This document shows positions 26,393 to 35,877 of a DNA stretch of 64,000 nucleotides, piece by piece (the stretch's first letter is position 1; the number at the start of each line of letters is the position of its first letter). The notes beneath the pieces are model-generated. The model did no database searches. It was not told the DNA's origin and saw only the letters and a list, made by a program, of their open reading frames with translations. Both the position numbers and the translations under genes were made by a program. The DNA is from Burkholderia sp. Nafp2/4-1b. GTDB taxonomy: Bacteria; Pseudomonadota; Gammaproteobacteria; Burkholderiales; Burkholderiaceae. The DNA lies in the NCBI RefSeq assembly GCF_003635165.1, contig NZ_ML058628.1, forward strand, positions 62,001-126,000, in the 5' to 3' direction.

Positions 26393-26436
26393 CCGTGTGC
26401 CGTATTCCGTGTGCCGTGTGCCGTGTGCGATGTGCG
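26393..26436. repeat. CCGTGTG short repeats in intergenic region
   Basis: Four CCGTGTG units, three of them followed by C, lie in the 320-base gap between two divergent genes (26319 and 26640). The rest of the gap has no gene that I can support. Confidence 0.5.
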
Positions 26437-26639
26437 GCCATCCCACATCATGCCGCAACCGCCCATGGAAAACCCGCACCTCGCCCCACCCAGTGCCCGA
26501 GCGCGACGAAACCGAACACCTGCGGTTATCAAATGATCCAAAAGATTCAATAGACGATGCCTCCTCCGGCGCGCGATGCTGGCCCGGCCAGTGAACGCGG
26601 CGTCACTGCAACGCCGCGCACGAACATGGAGTGAGACAG

Positions 26640-27941
26640 ATGCCCACCGATCATCGTCAACGGCGCCACACGCTGTGGCTGCTGTGCGCGCTTTCGTTCA
26701 TCCTCTACGTCGACCGCGTGAACCTCGCGACCGCGGCCGGCGCGATCAAGGCCGAACTCGGGCTATCGAACACCGAGCTCGGCATCGCCTTCTCCGCGTT
26801 CGCGTATTCGTACGCGATCTGCCAGATCTTCGGCGGCTGGATCGCCGACCGCTTCGGCGCCCGCATCACGCTGATCGGCTGCGGGTTGATCTGGGTCGCT
26901 TCCACGTTCATGACGGGCTTCGTGCACAGCCTCGCGCTGCTGTTCGCCGCGCGCCTGCTGCTCGGGATCGGCGAAGGCGCGACGCTGCCCGCGCAGGCCC
27001 GCGCGATCACGCATTGGTTCTCGCGCGAACGGCGCGGCGTCGTGCAGGGCTTCACGCATTCATTCTCGCGGCTCGGCAACGCGGTCACGCCGCCGATCGT
27101 CGCCGCACTGATGACGTGGCTGTCGTGGCGCGCGGCGTTCTTCGTGATCGGTGCGGTCACGCTGGTGTGGCTCGTGTGGTGGATCGTGGGCTTCCGCGAG
27201 CATCCGCTCGGCGACGGCGGCGACAACGACCGTGCACGCGGCACTGCCACCGCTACTGCCGCTGCCTCCCGACCGGCAACGGCCTCCGGCCCGACGCCAT
27301 GGGGCGCGCTGTTCCGGCGGATGGCCCCGACGATCTTCGTGTACTTCTGCTACGGCTGGACCGCGTGGCTGTTCTTCACATGGCTGCCGACGTTCTTCCT
27401 GAACGGCAAGGGCCTCGACCTGAAGTCGACCGCGCTGTTCGCATCCGGCGTGTTCTTCGCGGGCGTGGTGGGCGACACGCTCGGCGGCTGGCTGTGCGAC
27501 CGCATCTACCGCAAGACCGGCAACCTCGCGCTGTCGCGCCAGAGCGTGATCGTCGCGAGCTTCACCGGTGCGCTCGTCTGCATGCTGCCGCTCGCGTTCG
27601 TGCAATCGACGGCCGGCATCGCGCTGTGCCTCTCCGGCGCGTTCCTGTGCCTCGAACTGACGATCGGGCCGATCTGGGCCGTGCCGAGCGACATCGCGCC
27701 GACGCATGCGGGCATCGCGAGCGGGATGATGAACGCAGGCTCGGCGATCGCGGGGATCCTGTCGCCGATCCTGTTCGGCTATCTCGTCGACCACACCGGC
27801 AGCTGGACGGTGCCGTTCGTCGGGTCGGTCGCGATGCTGCTGATCGGCATCGTCGCCGCGCTGCGGATTCGGCCCGATCGTGCGCTGTCGGAGTCGATGC
27901 CGTCGCTCGCCGAAGCGCCGGCTGCTCCGTCGGCGCGCTGA
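26640..27941 (+). CDS. MFS transporter, anion:cation symporter (ACS) family
   Basis: The 433-residue protein has 12 predicted membrane helices, an early YVDRVNLATA motif and the loop motif GWIADRFGAR, both typical of the ACS family (sugar acid and aromatic acid uptake). The ATG at 26640 follows GGAG by 8 bases. It stands alone, with no catabolic gene beside it. The substrate is unknown; an organic anion is likely. Confidence 0.85.
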   Translation: MPTDHRQRRHTLWLLCALSFILYVDRVNLATAAGAIKAELGLSNTELGIAFSAFAYSYAICQIFGGWIADRFGARITLIGCGLIWVASTFMTGFVHSLALLFAARLLLGIGEGATLPAQARAITHWFSRERRGVVQGFTHSFSRLGNAVTPPIVAALMTWLSWRAAFFVIGAVTLVWLVWWIVGFREHPLGDGGDNDRARGTATATAAASRPATASGPTPWGALFRRMAPTIFVYFCYGWTAWLFFTWLPTFFLNGKGLDLKSTALFASGVFFAGVVGDTLGGWLCDRIYRKTGNLALSRQSVIVASFTGALVCMLPLAFVQSTAGIALCLSGAFLCLELTIGPIWAVPSDIAPTHAGIASGMMNAGSAIAGILSPILFGYLVDHTGSWTVPFVGSVAMLLIGIVAALRIRPDRALSESMPSLAEAPAAPSAR

Positions 27942-28041
27942 AGCGGTTCGCGTCGGGTTCGCCTGCCTCGGCCGCGTCACCGGCGTCGCCATCACGCTTC
28001 ACCGCGTTCCGTGATGGTGGCGGCTTGGCGTGCTTGGCTGG

Positions 28042-28167
28042 TTCGGCTGGTTCGGCTTGATCGGCTGATTCGGCTTGATCGGCTGATTCGGCTTGATCGG
28101 CTTGATCGGCTTGATCGGCTTGTTCGGCCGGCGCGGTTGGCGCGGCTGGCTCGGCCGCCTCGGCTGG
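28042..28167. repeat. 9-bp minisatellite, about 14 units
   Basis: About 14 consecutive 9-bp units with consensus WTCGGCTTG fill most of the gap between the convergent MFS and LysR genes. The inner units are nearly identical, the outer ones diverge. The unit length is a multiple of three, so all six frames stay open and create false ORFs. There are no spacers, so it is not a CRISPR array. Confidence 0.8.
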
Positions 28168-28179
28168 CAAACCGCGCCA

Positions 28180-29127
28180 TTACGCATCGCCGCCATCCCC
28201 CGCCCCGTCCCCGTGGAACAGCGCGAGAAAGTGCTGCGCCGGAATGCTCAACGGCCGATCGCGCCGCACGAGGCTCCCGTACGACGGCAGCTTCTGGTCG
28301 AGCGTGTAATCGAGGATCGCCACCAGCCCGTGCTCCGCATTGCGCTGCGCCACCGTCAGCGGGATCACGCCGAGCATCTGCGATCGGTCGACGAGGTTCA
28401 TCGTCGTCAGGATCGAGCCCGTTTCGACCAACCCGCGCGGCATCGGCTGGTGACGCGCGCGGAACTCGCGCTCGACCACCTCGCGCGCCGGGCTACCGGC
28501 CGGCTGCAGGATCCATGTGTAGTCGAGCAGCGCGTCGAATTCGACCGGCCCGGCGCCCGCGAGCGGATGGTCGCGGCCCGCAATGATCGCGAGCGCCTCG
28601 TCGTCCACCACGCGGAAGTCGCAATCGGTGCCGGCGTTGCGGCCGATCACGACCTCGAGCACGCCTTCGCGCAACTGCGGCATCAGCCGGTCGCTGGTAT
28701 CGACCGCGATGTCGATCGCGAGCAGCGGATAGCGCGCCTTCAGCTGCACCAGCGCCTCGGTGAGCCGCCCGGGCGCCGCCGCCATGATGCTGCCGATCGC
28801 GAGCCGCCCCGCGCTGCCGAGCTGCAGCTCGGCCAGCTCGCGATTGAGCGCCTCCACGCTGCCGCGAATGCCACGGAAATAGCCGAGCACGCGCTCGCCG
28901 GCCGGGTTCACCACGAGCCCGCGCCCGACGCGATCGAACAGCCGCTGGCCGAGCGCGCTTTCGAGTTCGGCCAGCATCTTCGTCGCGGCCGGCTGCGTGA
29001 GGCCAAGCTGCCCGGCCGCCCCGCGCAGCGTCGAGCATTCATCCACCGCGAGCAGTAGCGCGATCTGCCGCATTCGCAGCCGGTTCAGCAATTGGGGGGT
29101 CGAGTCTCGTCGATCGATCGAGCCCAT
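28180..29127 (-). CDS. LysR family regulator
   Basis: The 315-residue protein has a LysR-type winged helix-turn-helix (about residues 17-75, GAAGQLGLTQPAATKMLAELE) and a periplasmic-binding-like effector domain. It is divergent from the sugar-acid operon that starts near 29242 and shares a 115-base promoter region with it. That arrangement predicts control of the operon by a sugar acid or keto-acid intermediate. It resembles the GbpR-type members of the family. Confidence 0.9.
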   Translation of the reverse strand: MGSIDRRDSTPQLLNRLRMRQIALLLAVDECSTLRGAAGQLGLTQPAATKMLAELESALGQRLFDRVGRGLVVNPAGERVLGYFRGIRGSVEALNRELAELQLGSAGRLAIGSIMAAAPGRLTEALVQLKARYPLLAIDIAVDTSDRLMPQLREGVLEVVIGRNAGTDCDFRVVDDEALAIIAGRDHPLAGAGPVEFDALLDYTWILQPAGSPAREVVEREFRARHQPMPRGLVETGSILTTMNLVDRSQMLGVIPLTVAQRNAEHGLVAILDYTLDQKLPSYGSLVRRDRPLSIPAQHFLALFHGDGAGDGGDA

Positions 29128-29241
29128 TCCGATTACTCCAGGTTATCGATTCATCAAGAAGTTTCAATTTACCGACTCATTCCGTCTACCTAGCATGAAC
29201 CCCATACAGCAACGGCTTCGCGCCGCCACAGGAGACACCGC

Positions 29242-29286
29242 ATGAACACCCAACTGACCGCCGTCCGTCACGGAGACGCAGCATGA
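29242..29286 (+). CDS. 14-aa leader peptide ORF ahead of pdxA2-like gene
   Basis: The short frame [14 protein letters not shown] has its own good AGGAGAC ribosome site and ends in an ATGA overlap with the next gene. It may couple translation to the operon, or be the remnant of a deleted first gene. No known leader family is recognised. Confidence 0.4.
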   Translation: MNTQLTAVRHGDAA

Positions 29287-30329
29287 CCGCCGCCGCCTCC
29301 CTGCCCGTCGTCGCGCTGACGCTCGGCGACCCCGCCGGCATCGGCGCCGAACTGATCGCGAAACTGCTTGCGCGGCCCGACGCCACCTCTCGCGCGAACC
29401 TCGTGCTGATCGGCGACCGCTGGCTGTGGGAAGCCGGCCAGCGGGTGGCCGGCGTGACGGTCGACGTCGAGCCCGTCGCGTCGCTCGCCGCCGTGCGCGA
29501 CCGGCCGTCCACCGCGCGCGCCGCGTTCGTCGCCGTCGACACGATCGATCCCGCGCAGGTCACCGTCGGCCAGCCCGGCGCGGCCGGCGGCCGCTCGACG
29601 CTCACGGTGCTCGACCAGTGCCTCGACGCGTCGCTCGCCGGCGACATCGACGCGATCTGCTTCGCGCCGCTGAACAAGTACGCGATGAAGCTCGGCGGTC
29701 TTCAGCACGACGACGAGCTGCACCACTTCGCGGCCGCGCTCGGCGTGACCGGCTACTTCTGCGAGTTCAACACGCTCGGCGAACTGTGGACCGCGCGGAT
29801 CTCGTCGCATATTCCGCTGAAGGATGCGGCGGCCCAGCTGAGCGTCGAGCGGATCGAACAGGCATCCGAACTGATCTACCGGTCGCTGCTCGCGAACGGC
29901 GTCGCGGCGCCGAAAGTCGCGATCGCCGCGTTCAACCCGCACGGCGGCGACGGCGGCAGCTGCGGCCGCGAGGAAGTCGACATCATCGAGCCGGCCGTGC
30001 GCAAGCTGCAGGCGCGCGACTGGCCGACCGACGCGCCGTTCCACGGCCCGTTCCCCGCCGACACGATCTTCCTGAAGGCACAGGCCGGCGACTACCAGGC
30101 GATCGTCACGATGTACCACGACCAGGGGCAGATCGCGATCAAGCTGCTCGGCTTCTCGCGCGGCGTGACCGTGCAGGGCGGCCTGCCCGTGCCGATCACG
30201 ACGCCCGCGCACGGCACCGCGTACGACATCGCGGGCCGCGGCAGCGCCGACGTCGGCGCGACCTGGCAGGCACTGCAGATCGCCTGCCGGATGGGCGCCG
30301 CGCGCCGCACCCGCACCGTTTCGGCGTGA
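29283..30329 (+). CDS. PdxA/PdxA2-family dehydrogenase
   Basis: The 348-residue protein has the PdxA pattern: [14 protein letters not shown] at the start, [10 protein letters not shown], and a metal/substrate block [15 protein letters not shown] with a C-terminal [14 protein letters not shown]. PdxA makes a pyridoxal precursor by oxidising 4-phosphohydroxy-threonine. PdxA2 paralogues act on phosphorylated four-carbon sugar acids. Placement in a sugar-acid operon favours the PdxA2 role. The usual DUF1537 kinase partner of PdxA2 pathways is not in the operon. Confidence 0.85.
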   Translation: MTAAASLPVVALTLGDPAGIGAELIAKLLARPDATSRANLVLIGDRWLWEAGQRVAGVTVDVEPVASLAAVRDRPSTARAAFVAVDTIDPAQVTVGQPGAAGGRSTLTVLDQCLDASLAGDIDAICFAPLNKYAMKLGGLQHDDELHHFAAALGVTGYFCEFNTLGELWTARISSHIPLKDAAAQLSVERIEQASELIYRSLLANGVAAPKVAIAAFNPHGGDGGSCGREEVDIIEPAVRKLQARDWPTDAPFHGPFPADTIFLKAQAGDYQAIVTMYHDQGQIAIKLLGFSRGVTVQGGLPVPITTPAHGTAYDIAGRGSADVGATWQALQIACRMGAARRTRTVSA

Positions 30330-30378
30330 CGCTCGCACGCCTTCCAAACACGACAACATCGATTCTGGAGACACCATC

Positions 30379-31551
30379 ATGAAGATCCGCTCCGTGCGCG
30401 CCCGCGTATTCCAGTGGAAAGGCAAGACCGTCCCGCCGCAAGGCAATTTCTGCTCGAACGCGATGGACCTGCTGTACGCGCCGCAGGAAAGCATGAGCAC
30501 GTTCCGCTTCCATTCGTGGACGGTCGTCGAGGTCGAGACCGACGACGGCATCGTCGGCCTCGGCAACGTCGCGCTCGCGCCGCACGTCGCGAAAGTCATC
30601 ATCGACCAGTACCTCGCGCCGCTCGTGATCGGCCAGGACCCGTGGGACTACGAATACCTGAACCAGCGGATGTATCGCGCCACCCACGCCTGGGGCCGCA
30701 AGGGCATCGGCATGGCGGCGATCTCGGCGGTGGACATCGCGATCTGGGACATCCTCGGCAAGAGCGTCGGCAAGCCCGTGTTCAAGCTGCTCGGCGGCCG
30801 CACCAAGGAAAAGATTCCCTGCTACTACTCGAAGCTCTATCGCACCGACCTGAAGGCGATGCAGCAGGAGGCGGAGCAATACCTGAAGGAGGGTTTCCGC
30901 GCGTTCAAGATGCGCTTCGGCTATGGGCCCGCGCACGGGCAGCAGGGCGTGATGGAGAACCTGAAATCGGTCGCGGCGATCCGCGAGGTGATCGGCTACG
31001 ACAACGACCTGATGCTCGAGTGCTACATGGGCTGGAACCTCGAGTACGCGAAGCGCATCCTGCCGAAGCTCGAGAAATACCAGCCGCGCTGGCTCGAGGA
31101 GCCGGTGATCGCCGACGACATCGACGGCTATGCGGAGCTGAACCAGCTCACGAGTATCCCGATCTCCGGCGGCGAGCACGAGTTCTCGCTGTATGGCTTC
31201 AAGCAGCTGCTCGACCGCAAGGCCGTGTCGGTCGTGCAGTACGACACCAACCGCGTCGGCGGGATCACGATGGCTCACAAGATCAACGCGCTGTGCGAGG
31301 CGTACAGCGTGCCGGTGATTCCGCACGCGGGCCAGATGCATAACTATCACCTGACGATGAGCACGCTCGCGTCGCCGATGAGCGAATACTTCCCGATGTT
31401 CGACGTGGAAGTCGGCAACGAGCTGTTCTATTACATCTTCGACGGCGAGCCGGTGGCCGAGAACGGCTTCCTGCAGCTGCGCGACGACGTGCCGGGCCTC
31501 GGTCTCACACTGAAGACCGAATTCCTCGACCAGTTCGACATCGTCGAGTGA
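30379..31551 (+). CDS. enolase-superfamily sugar-acid dehydratase
   Basis: The 390-residue protein is a mandelate racemase/muconate lactonizing enzyme-type dehydratase. A lysine motif FKMRFGYGP follows the cap domain. Three metal ligands can be placed in [13 protein letters not shown] and SGGEHEF, with a C-terminal base in [11 protein letters not shown]. The histidine layout is close to the rhamnonate dehydratase group. It would convert an aldonic acid to a 2-keto-3-deoxy acid. The exact sugar is not predictable. It ends 8 bases before the aldolase-family gene. Confidence 0.85.
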   Translation: MKIRSVRARVFQWKGKTVPPQGNFCSNAMDLLYAPQESMSTFRFHSWTVVEVETDDGIVGLGNVALAPHVAKVIIDQYLAPLVIGQDPWDYEYLNQRMYRATHAWGRKGIGMAAISAVDIAIWDILGKSVGKPVFKLLGGRTKEKIPCYYSKLYRTDLKAMQQEAEQYLKEGFRAFKMRFGYGPAHGQQGVMENLKSVAAIREVIGYDNDLMLECYMGWNLEYAKRILPKLEKYQPRWLEEPVIADDIDGYAELNQLTSIPISGGEHEFSLYGFKQLLDRKAVSVVQYDTNRVGGITMAHKINALCEAYSVPVIPHAGQMHNYHLTMSTLASPMSEYFPMFDVEVGNELFYYIFDGEPVAENGFLQLRDDVPGLGLTLKTEFLDQFDIVE

Positions 31552-31559
31552 GGCCAACC

Positions 31560-32477
31560 ATGAACGCACGCTACCAGGGCGTCTTTCCGGTCGCGCCGAC
31601 GATCTTCGATGCGCACGGCGCGCTCGACCTCGACGGCCAGCGCCGCTGCCTCGACTTCATGATCGATGCCGGTTCGCAGGGCATCTGCATCCACGCGAAC
31701 TACTCGGAGCAGTTCTCGCTCGGCGACGACGAACGCGATCTCATCACGCGCACCACGCTCGAACACGTCGCCGGCCGCGTACCGGTGATCGTCACGACGT
31801 CGCATTTCAGTGCGCGGATCTGTGCGGAACGCAACCGCCACGCACAAGCACTCGGCGCCGCGATGGTGATGGTGATGCCGCCGTATCACGGCGCGACGTT
31901 CCGCGTGCCCGAAGAGCAGGTGCGCGCCTTCTTCCGCGAAGTCGCCGACGGCCTCGACATTCCGCTGATGATCCAGGACGCGCCCGCGAGCGGCGTCGCG
32001 CTGCCGGCTCCGTTGCTCGCGACGCTCGCGCGCGAGATCGACGCCGTGTCGTACTTCAAGATCGAGACGCCCGGCGCCGCATCGAAGCTGCGCGAGCTGA
32101 TCGCGCTCGGCGGCGACGCGATCGAAGGGCCGTGGGACGGCGAGGAAGGCATCACGCTGCTCGCCGACCTCGATGCCGGCGCGACCGGCGCGATGACGGG
32201 CGGCGGCTATCCGGACGGCATCCGCCGGATCACCGACGCGTATTTCGCCGGCCGTCGCGACGAAGCGTGCGAGCAGTACGCGCGCTGGCTGCCGCTGATC
32301 AACTACGAGAATCGCCAGTCGGGCTTCCTGACCGCGAAGGCGCTGATGAAGGAAGGCGGCGTGATCGCGTGCGACCGGCCGCGCGCGCCGTGGCCCGAAC
32401 TGCACCCGCAGGTGCGTGCGGGCCTGCTCGACGCGGCGCGGCGGCTCGATCCGCTCGTGCTGCGCTGGGGACGCTAG
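31560..32477 (+). CDS. dihydrodipicolinate synthase/NAL-family lyase
   Basis: The 305-residue TIM-barrel protein has the Schiff-base lysine in VSYFKIETP (Lys167). The usual Tyr of the YNxP motif appears replaced in MIQDAPASG, so the chemistry may depart from standard aldol cleavage. In sugar-acid operons such proteins cleave or dehydrate 2-keto-3-deoxy acids made by the enolase-type dehydratase. The start at 31560 is 8 bases after the previous stop. Confidence 0.85.
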   Translation: MNARYQGVFPVAPTIFDAHGALDLDGQRRCLDFMIDAGSQGICIHANYSEQFSLGDDERDLITRTTLEHVAGRVPVIVTTSHFSARICAERNRHAQALGAAMVMVMPPYHGATFRVPEEQVRAFFREVADGLDIPLMIQDAPASGVALPAPLLATLAREIDAVSYFKIETPGAASKLRELIALGGDAIEGPWDGEEGITLLADLDAGATGAMTGGGYPDGIRRITDAYFAGRRDEACEQYARWLPLINYENRQSGFLTAKALMKEGGVIACDRPRAPWPELHPQVRAGLLDAARRLDPLVLRWGR

Positions 32478-32576
32478 AACATCGTTTTGCATCCGCAACG
32501 CGCGTGCGTTGCGCATCGGCGTGACGGCGGTCCGACAGAAGGCCGCCGCCGCCCGTCACATGGACTCGGAGACACC

Positions 32577-33869
32577 ATGAACCTGCTGAACCCCGCCAAC
32601 CCGGCATACGAAGCCGGCGAAGCCATTCCGCGCCGCCGCTGGCTGCGCGTGATTCCGCCGCTGCTGCTCGCGTGCATCATTTCGTACATGGACCGCGTGA
32701 ACATCGCGTTCGCGATGCCGGGCGGAATGAACGCCGAGCTCGGCATGGACGCGACGATGGCCGGCCTCGCCGGCGGCATCTTCTTCTTCGGCTACCTGTT
32801 CCTGCAGATTCCGGGCGGCCGGCGCGCGGCGCTCGGCAGCGGCAAGAAGTTCATCGCATGGTCGCTCGTGAGCTGGGCCGTGCTGTCGGTGCTGACCGGA
32901 CTCGTCACCCATACGTGGCAACTCCTGACGCTGCGCTTCATGCTCGGCGTGGCCGAGGGCGGGATGCTGCCCGTCGTGCTGACGATGGTCAGCCACTGGT
33001 TCCCCGACCGCGAACGCGGCCGCGCGAACGCGATGGTCATCATGTTCGTGCCGCTCGCCGGCATGATCACCGCGCCGCTGTCCGGCTTCATCCTCGCCGC
33101 GTACGACTGGCGTCACCTGTTCTTCAGCGCCGGCGCGCTGTCGCTGCTGTGCCTCGTCGCGTGGCTGATGTTCGCCGACGACGGCCCCGAAACCGCCCGC
33201 TGGGTGTCGCCGCGCGAGAAGGCGTACATCCTTGATGCGCTGCGCGACGAACAGGCGCGCAAGCAGGCCGCCGGCACGCCGGCCGCCGCTTCATTCGGCG
33301 CGATGCTGCGCAATCCGACCATCTGGCTGCTGATCGCGATCAACTTCTGCTATCAGGTTGGTATCTACGGCTATACGATGTGGTTGCCGACGCTGCTGAA
33401 GAACCTCACGCACGGCGGGATGGGCAAGGTCGGCCTGCTCGCGATGCTGCCATATGTCGCGATGATGATCGGGATGTTCGGCACGTCGTATTTGTCGGAT
33501 CGAACCGGCAAGCGCCGCCTGTTCGTGCTGCTGCCGCTCGTCGGGTTCGCCGCGTGCCTCGCGCTGTCGGTGCTCACGCATGCGTCGATGATGGTGTCGT
33601 TCGCGTTCCTGATCGGTTGCGGCTTCTTCCTGCAGGCGGCGGCCGGCGTGTTCTGGGCGATTCCGCCGAAGCTGTGCAGCGTCGAGACGGCCGGCAGCGC
33701 GCGCGGCCTGATCAACGCGCTCGGCAACCTCGGCGGCTTCTGCGGCCCGTATGCGGTCGGCGTGCTGACCCAGCACGTGAGCGCGGCGGCCGGCGTGTAC
33801 AGCCTCGCCATCACGCTCGCGGTGGCCGGCCTGCTTGCGCTGACGCTGCCCAAGCGCTGCGAAGACTGA
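32577..33869 (+). CDS. MFS transporter, ACS family (sugar-acid uptake)
   Basis: The 430-residue protein has 12 membrane helices, the early IISYMDRVNIAFAMP motif and SHWFPDRERGRAN. These are typical of ACS-family symporters such as rhamnonate and phthalate carriers. The ATG at 32577 follows CGGAGACACC. Within this operon it is the likely importer of the sugar acid. It is not closely similar to the MFS gene at 26640. Confidence 0.88.
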   Translation: MNLLNPANPAYEAGEAIPRRRWLRVIPPLLLACIISYMDRVNIAFAMPGGMNAELGMDATMAGLAGGIFFFGYLFLQIPGGRRAALGSGKKFIAWSLVSWAVLSVLTGLVTHTWQLLTLRFMLGVAEGGMLPVVLTMVSHWFPDRERGRANAMVIMFVPLAGMITAPLSGFILAAYDWRHLFFSAGALSLLCLVAWLMFADDGPETARWVSPREKAYILDALRDEQARKQAAGTPAAASFGAMLRNPTIWLLIAINFCYQVGIYGYTMWLPTLLKNLTHGGMGKVGLLAMLPYVAMMIGMFGTSYLSDRTGKRRLFVLLPLVGFAACLALSVLTHASMMVSFAFLIGCGFFLQAAAGVFWAIPPKLCSVETAGSARGLINALGNLGGFCGPYAVGVLTQHVSAAAGVYSLAITLAVAGLLALTLPKRCED

Positions 33870-33920
33870 TTTACCGCGCGCCGACACCCGGGCACGCGAA
33901 CGAAACAACGGAGACACCCC

Positions 33921-34868
33921 ATGAACGACATCCTGTTGCTGGTGCAGAAATGCGCCCACACCTTCAGCTTCTACGACCTCGAGACGAAAGCCGCACTCAA
34001 GCACATCGTGCTGCCGAGCTTTCCGCACGAGTTCACCGTCGACGTGAACGAGCGCTTCGCGTACGTCGGCATCTTCGGGATCGAGACCGCGTGGTCGCGC
34101 GGCCATGAAGGCGATCACCGGATCGCCGAGATCGATCTCGTCGAGCGGACGCACACGCGAATGCTCGACCTGTGGCCGTACTACCGGCCGCACGGGATGG
34201 CGGCCGATCGCGACGGCCGGCTGTATGCGATGAGCGAGGCGCACGACATGCTGCTCGTGTTCGACGACCCGACGCGCCAGGCCGTGCCGAACATGGCCGT
34301 GCCGTCCGGCGGCGTGAAGACCCATCTCGTGACGCTCACGCGCGATGCGAGCCGCGCATACGGCGTGCACCTGCTGTCGAACACGGTCACGCAGTTTCAT
34401 CCGCGCGATGCGACCGTCGCGCCGCGCGCGGTGATGCCCGGCCCGCGCCCCGAAGGCAATGCGCTGTCGAGCGACGAGCGCACGCTGTTCGTCGCGAATC
34501 GCGGCGACGATACGCTCGTCGAGATCGACACCGACACGATGACCTGCGGCCGCCGCGTGAAGACGCGCAGCGATCCGAACCGCATCTACCGCACCACCGC
34601 GCCGGACGGCCGCGATCTGCTGCTGCTGACCAATTCCGGCGAACGGTCGATCTCGGTGTTCGATGCGCGGCAGCTCGAGGAGATCGAACGCGTCGCGCTG
34701 CCCGCGAACCCGACCGCGCTGTCGTTCCATCCGTCGCGGCGCGTCGCGTACGTGTCGTTCCAGGACGACTACGTGCGCGAACTCGATCTCGATGCGTGGC
34801 GATTCGTCAGCGCATTGCCGACGCTGCGCGAACCGGATGCGTCGTATGTGCTCGCAGGCGCGCGCTGA
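33921..34868 (+). CDS. YncE-like beta-propeller protein, possible lactonase
   Basis: The 315-residue protein has repeated propeller strands with D-x-R-T-L-F-V-A-N-R-G-D-D-T and PEGNALS blocks and no signal peptide, so it is probably cytoplasmic. Seven-blade propellers of this kind include lactonases acting on sugar lactones and muconolactones. Its place in the operon suggests lactone hydrolysis or sensing, but no catalytic site is certain. Confidence 0.72.
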   Translation: MNDILLLVQKCAHTFSFYDLETKAALKHIVLPSFPHEFTVDVNERFAYVGIFGIETAWSRGHEGDHRIAEIDLVERTHTRMLDLWPYYRPHGMAADRDGRLYAMSEAHDMLLVFDDPTRQAVPNMAVPSGGVKTHLVTLTRDASRAYGVHLLSNTVTQFHPRDATVAPRAVMPGPRPEGNALSSDERTLFVANRGDDTLVEIDTDTMTCGRRVKTRSDPNRIYRTTAPDGRDLLLLTNSGERSISVFDARQLEEIERVALPANPTALSFHPSRRVAYVSFQDDYVRELDLDAWRFVSALPTLREPDASYVLAGAR

Positions 34869-34899
34869 GCGGCACGACGGCGCAACGCCGGTCGACGGG

Positions 34900-35805
34900 A
34901 TGCCGGCGGCGCTCGTCGATGCGCATCATCACTTGTGGCAGCTCGGTGCGGGTGCACACTATCCGTGGCTGCAGGACCGGTACGATCCCGCGCACTTCAT
35001 GTTCGGCGACTACGCGGCGCTGTGCCGCGATTTCGGCGTGGACAATCTGCGGCATGCGGCGCAGGGTGCGCCGATCGTCGCGAGCGTGCACGTCGAGGCC
35101 GAACGCGCGCGCGACGAAGCGCTCGCGGAAACGCGCTGGCTGCATGAGGTCGCAGCCGTGCACGGGCTGCCATCGGCGATCGTCGCGTGGGTCGACCTGC
35201 TGGCTGACGATGCGGACGAGCGGCTCGCGGAACAGGCCGCATGGCCGCGCGTGCGCGGCGTGCGGTTCAAGCCGCGCACTGCGGCGGCGCCGGATGCGGT
35301 TATCGAAGGCGTGCGCGGCACGCTGCGCGATCCGCGCTGGCCGGCCGCGCTGGAGCGCCTGGCCGCGCGTGGGCTCAGCTGGGATCTGCGCGTGCCGTTC
35401 TGGCATCTCGGCGATGCGGCCGGGATGCTCGCCGAGGCGCCTGGCGTCGACGTCGTGCTCGAACACGCGGGGTTGCCTTGGGATCGCTCGGAAGCGGGGC
35501 TTGCGCGCTGGCGCGGCGGGATGGAAGCGCTGGCCGCATTGCCGCGCGTGAGCGTGAAGATCTCGGAACTCGGCTTGCGCGACGCGGTGTGGAACGACTC
35601 GGACAACGCGCGCATCATCCGCGACACGATCGCGATATTCGGCTGGGATCGCTGCCTGTTCGCGAGCAATTTTCCGGTGGCCGGGCTGCGGGTGTCGTAT
35701 CCGGCGCTGCTGCGGACGTTTGCCGGTGCGATGGCGGACCTCGATGAAGTCGCCCGCCGCGCGATCTGGCATGACAACGCAATGCGTGTGTATCGGATTG
35801 CGTGA
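34900..35805 (+). CDS. amidohydrolase family protein (sugar lactonase type)
   Basis: The 301-residue protein opens with the metal-binding motif DAHHHLWQLG, then VEA, RGVRFKP, EHAG and a late ASNFPVAGL. This matches amidohydrolase_2 members such as L-fucono-1,5-lactonase. The ATG at 34900 is taken because it immediately precedes the motif; the frame is open further upstream, overlapping the propeller gene. It is the last gene of the sugar-acid operon. Confidence 0.82.
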   Translation: MPAALVDAHHHLWQLGAGAHYPWLQDRYDPAHFMFGDYAALCRDFGVDNLRHAAQGAPIVASVHVEAERARDEALAETRWLHEVAAVHGLPSAIVAWVDLLADDADERLAEQAAWPRVRGVRFKPRTAAAPDAVIEGVRGTLRDPRWPAALERLAARGLSWDLRVPFWHLGDAAGMLAEAPGVDVVLEHAGLPWDRSEAGLARWRGGMEALAALPRVSVKISELGLRDAVWNDSDNARIIRDTIAIFGWDRCLFASNFPVAGLRVSYPALLRTFAGAMADLDEVARRAIWHDNAMRVYRIA

Positions 35806-35811
35806 ACGGGC

Positions 35812-35842
35812 TTGACCCGGCCCTTGGGGTCGCCTTTATGCT
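35812..35842 (+). promoter_or_regulatory. MerR-type promoter with 19-bp spacer
   Basis: TTGACC (35812-35817) and TATGCT (35837-35842) are separated by 19 bases, the overlong spacing typical of MerR-controlled promoters. A GACCC/GGGTC dyad lies in the first part of the spacer. The merR-like gene starts 36 bases downstream, so autoregulation is likely. Confidence 0.65.
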
Positions 35843-35877
35843 GGGCGTCACGAATCGACAGCAGACAGGGGTGACGA

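Noticed and set aside
28042-28167. CRISPR array
   Set aside because: The units are 9 bp and directly adjacent with no spacers, and no cas genes are near.
28011-28586. Leu/Ile/Arg-repeat ORF and other open frames over the minisatellite
   Set aside because: The 9-bp repeat length keeps frames open by chance; the frames run into the antisense of LysR or MFS genes and lack ribosome sites.
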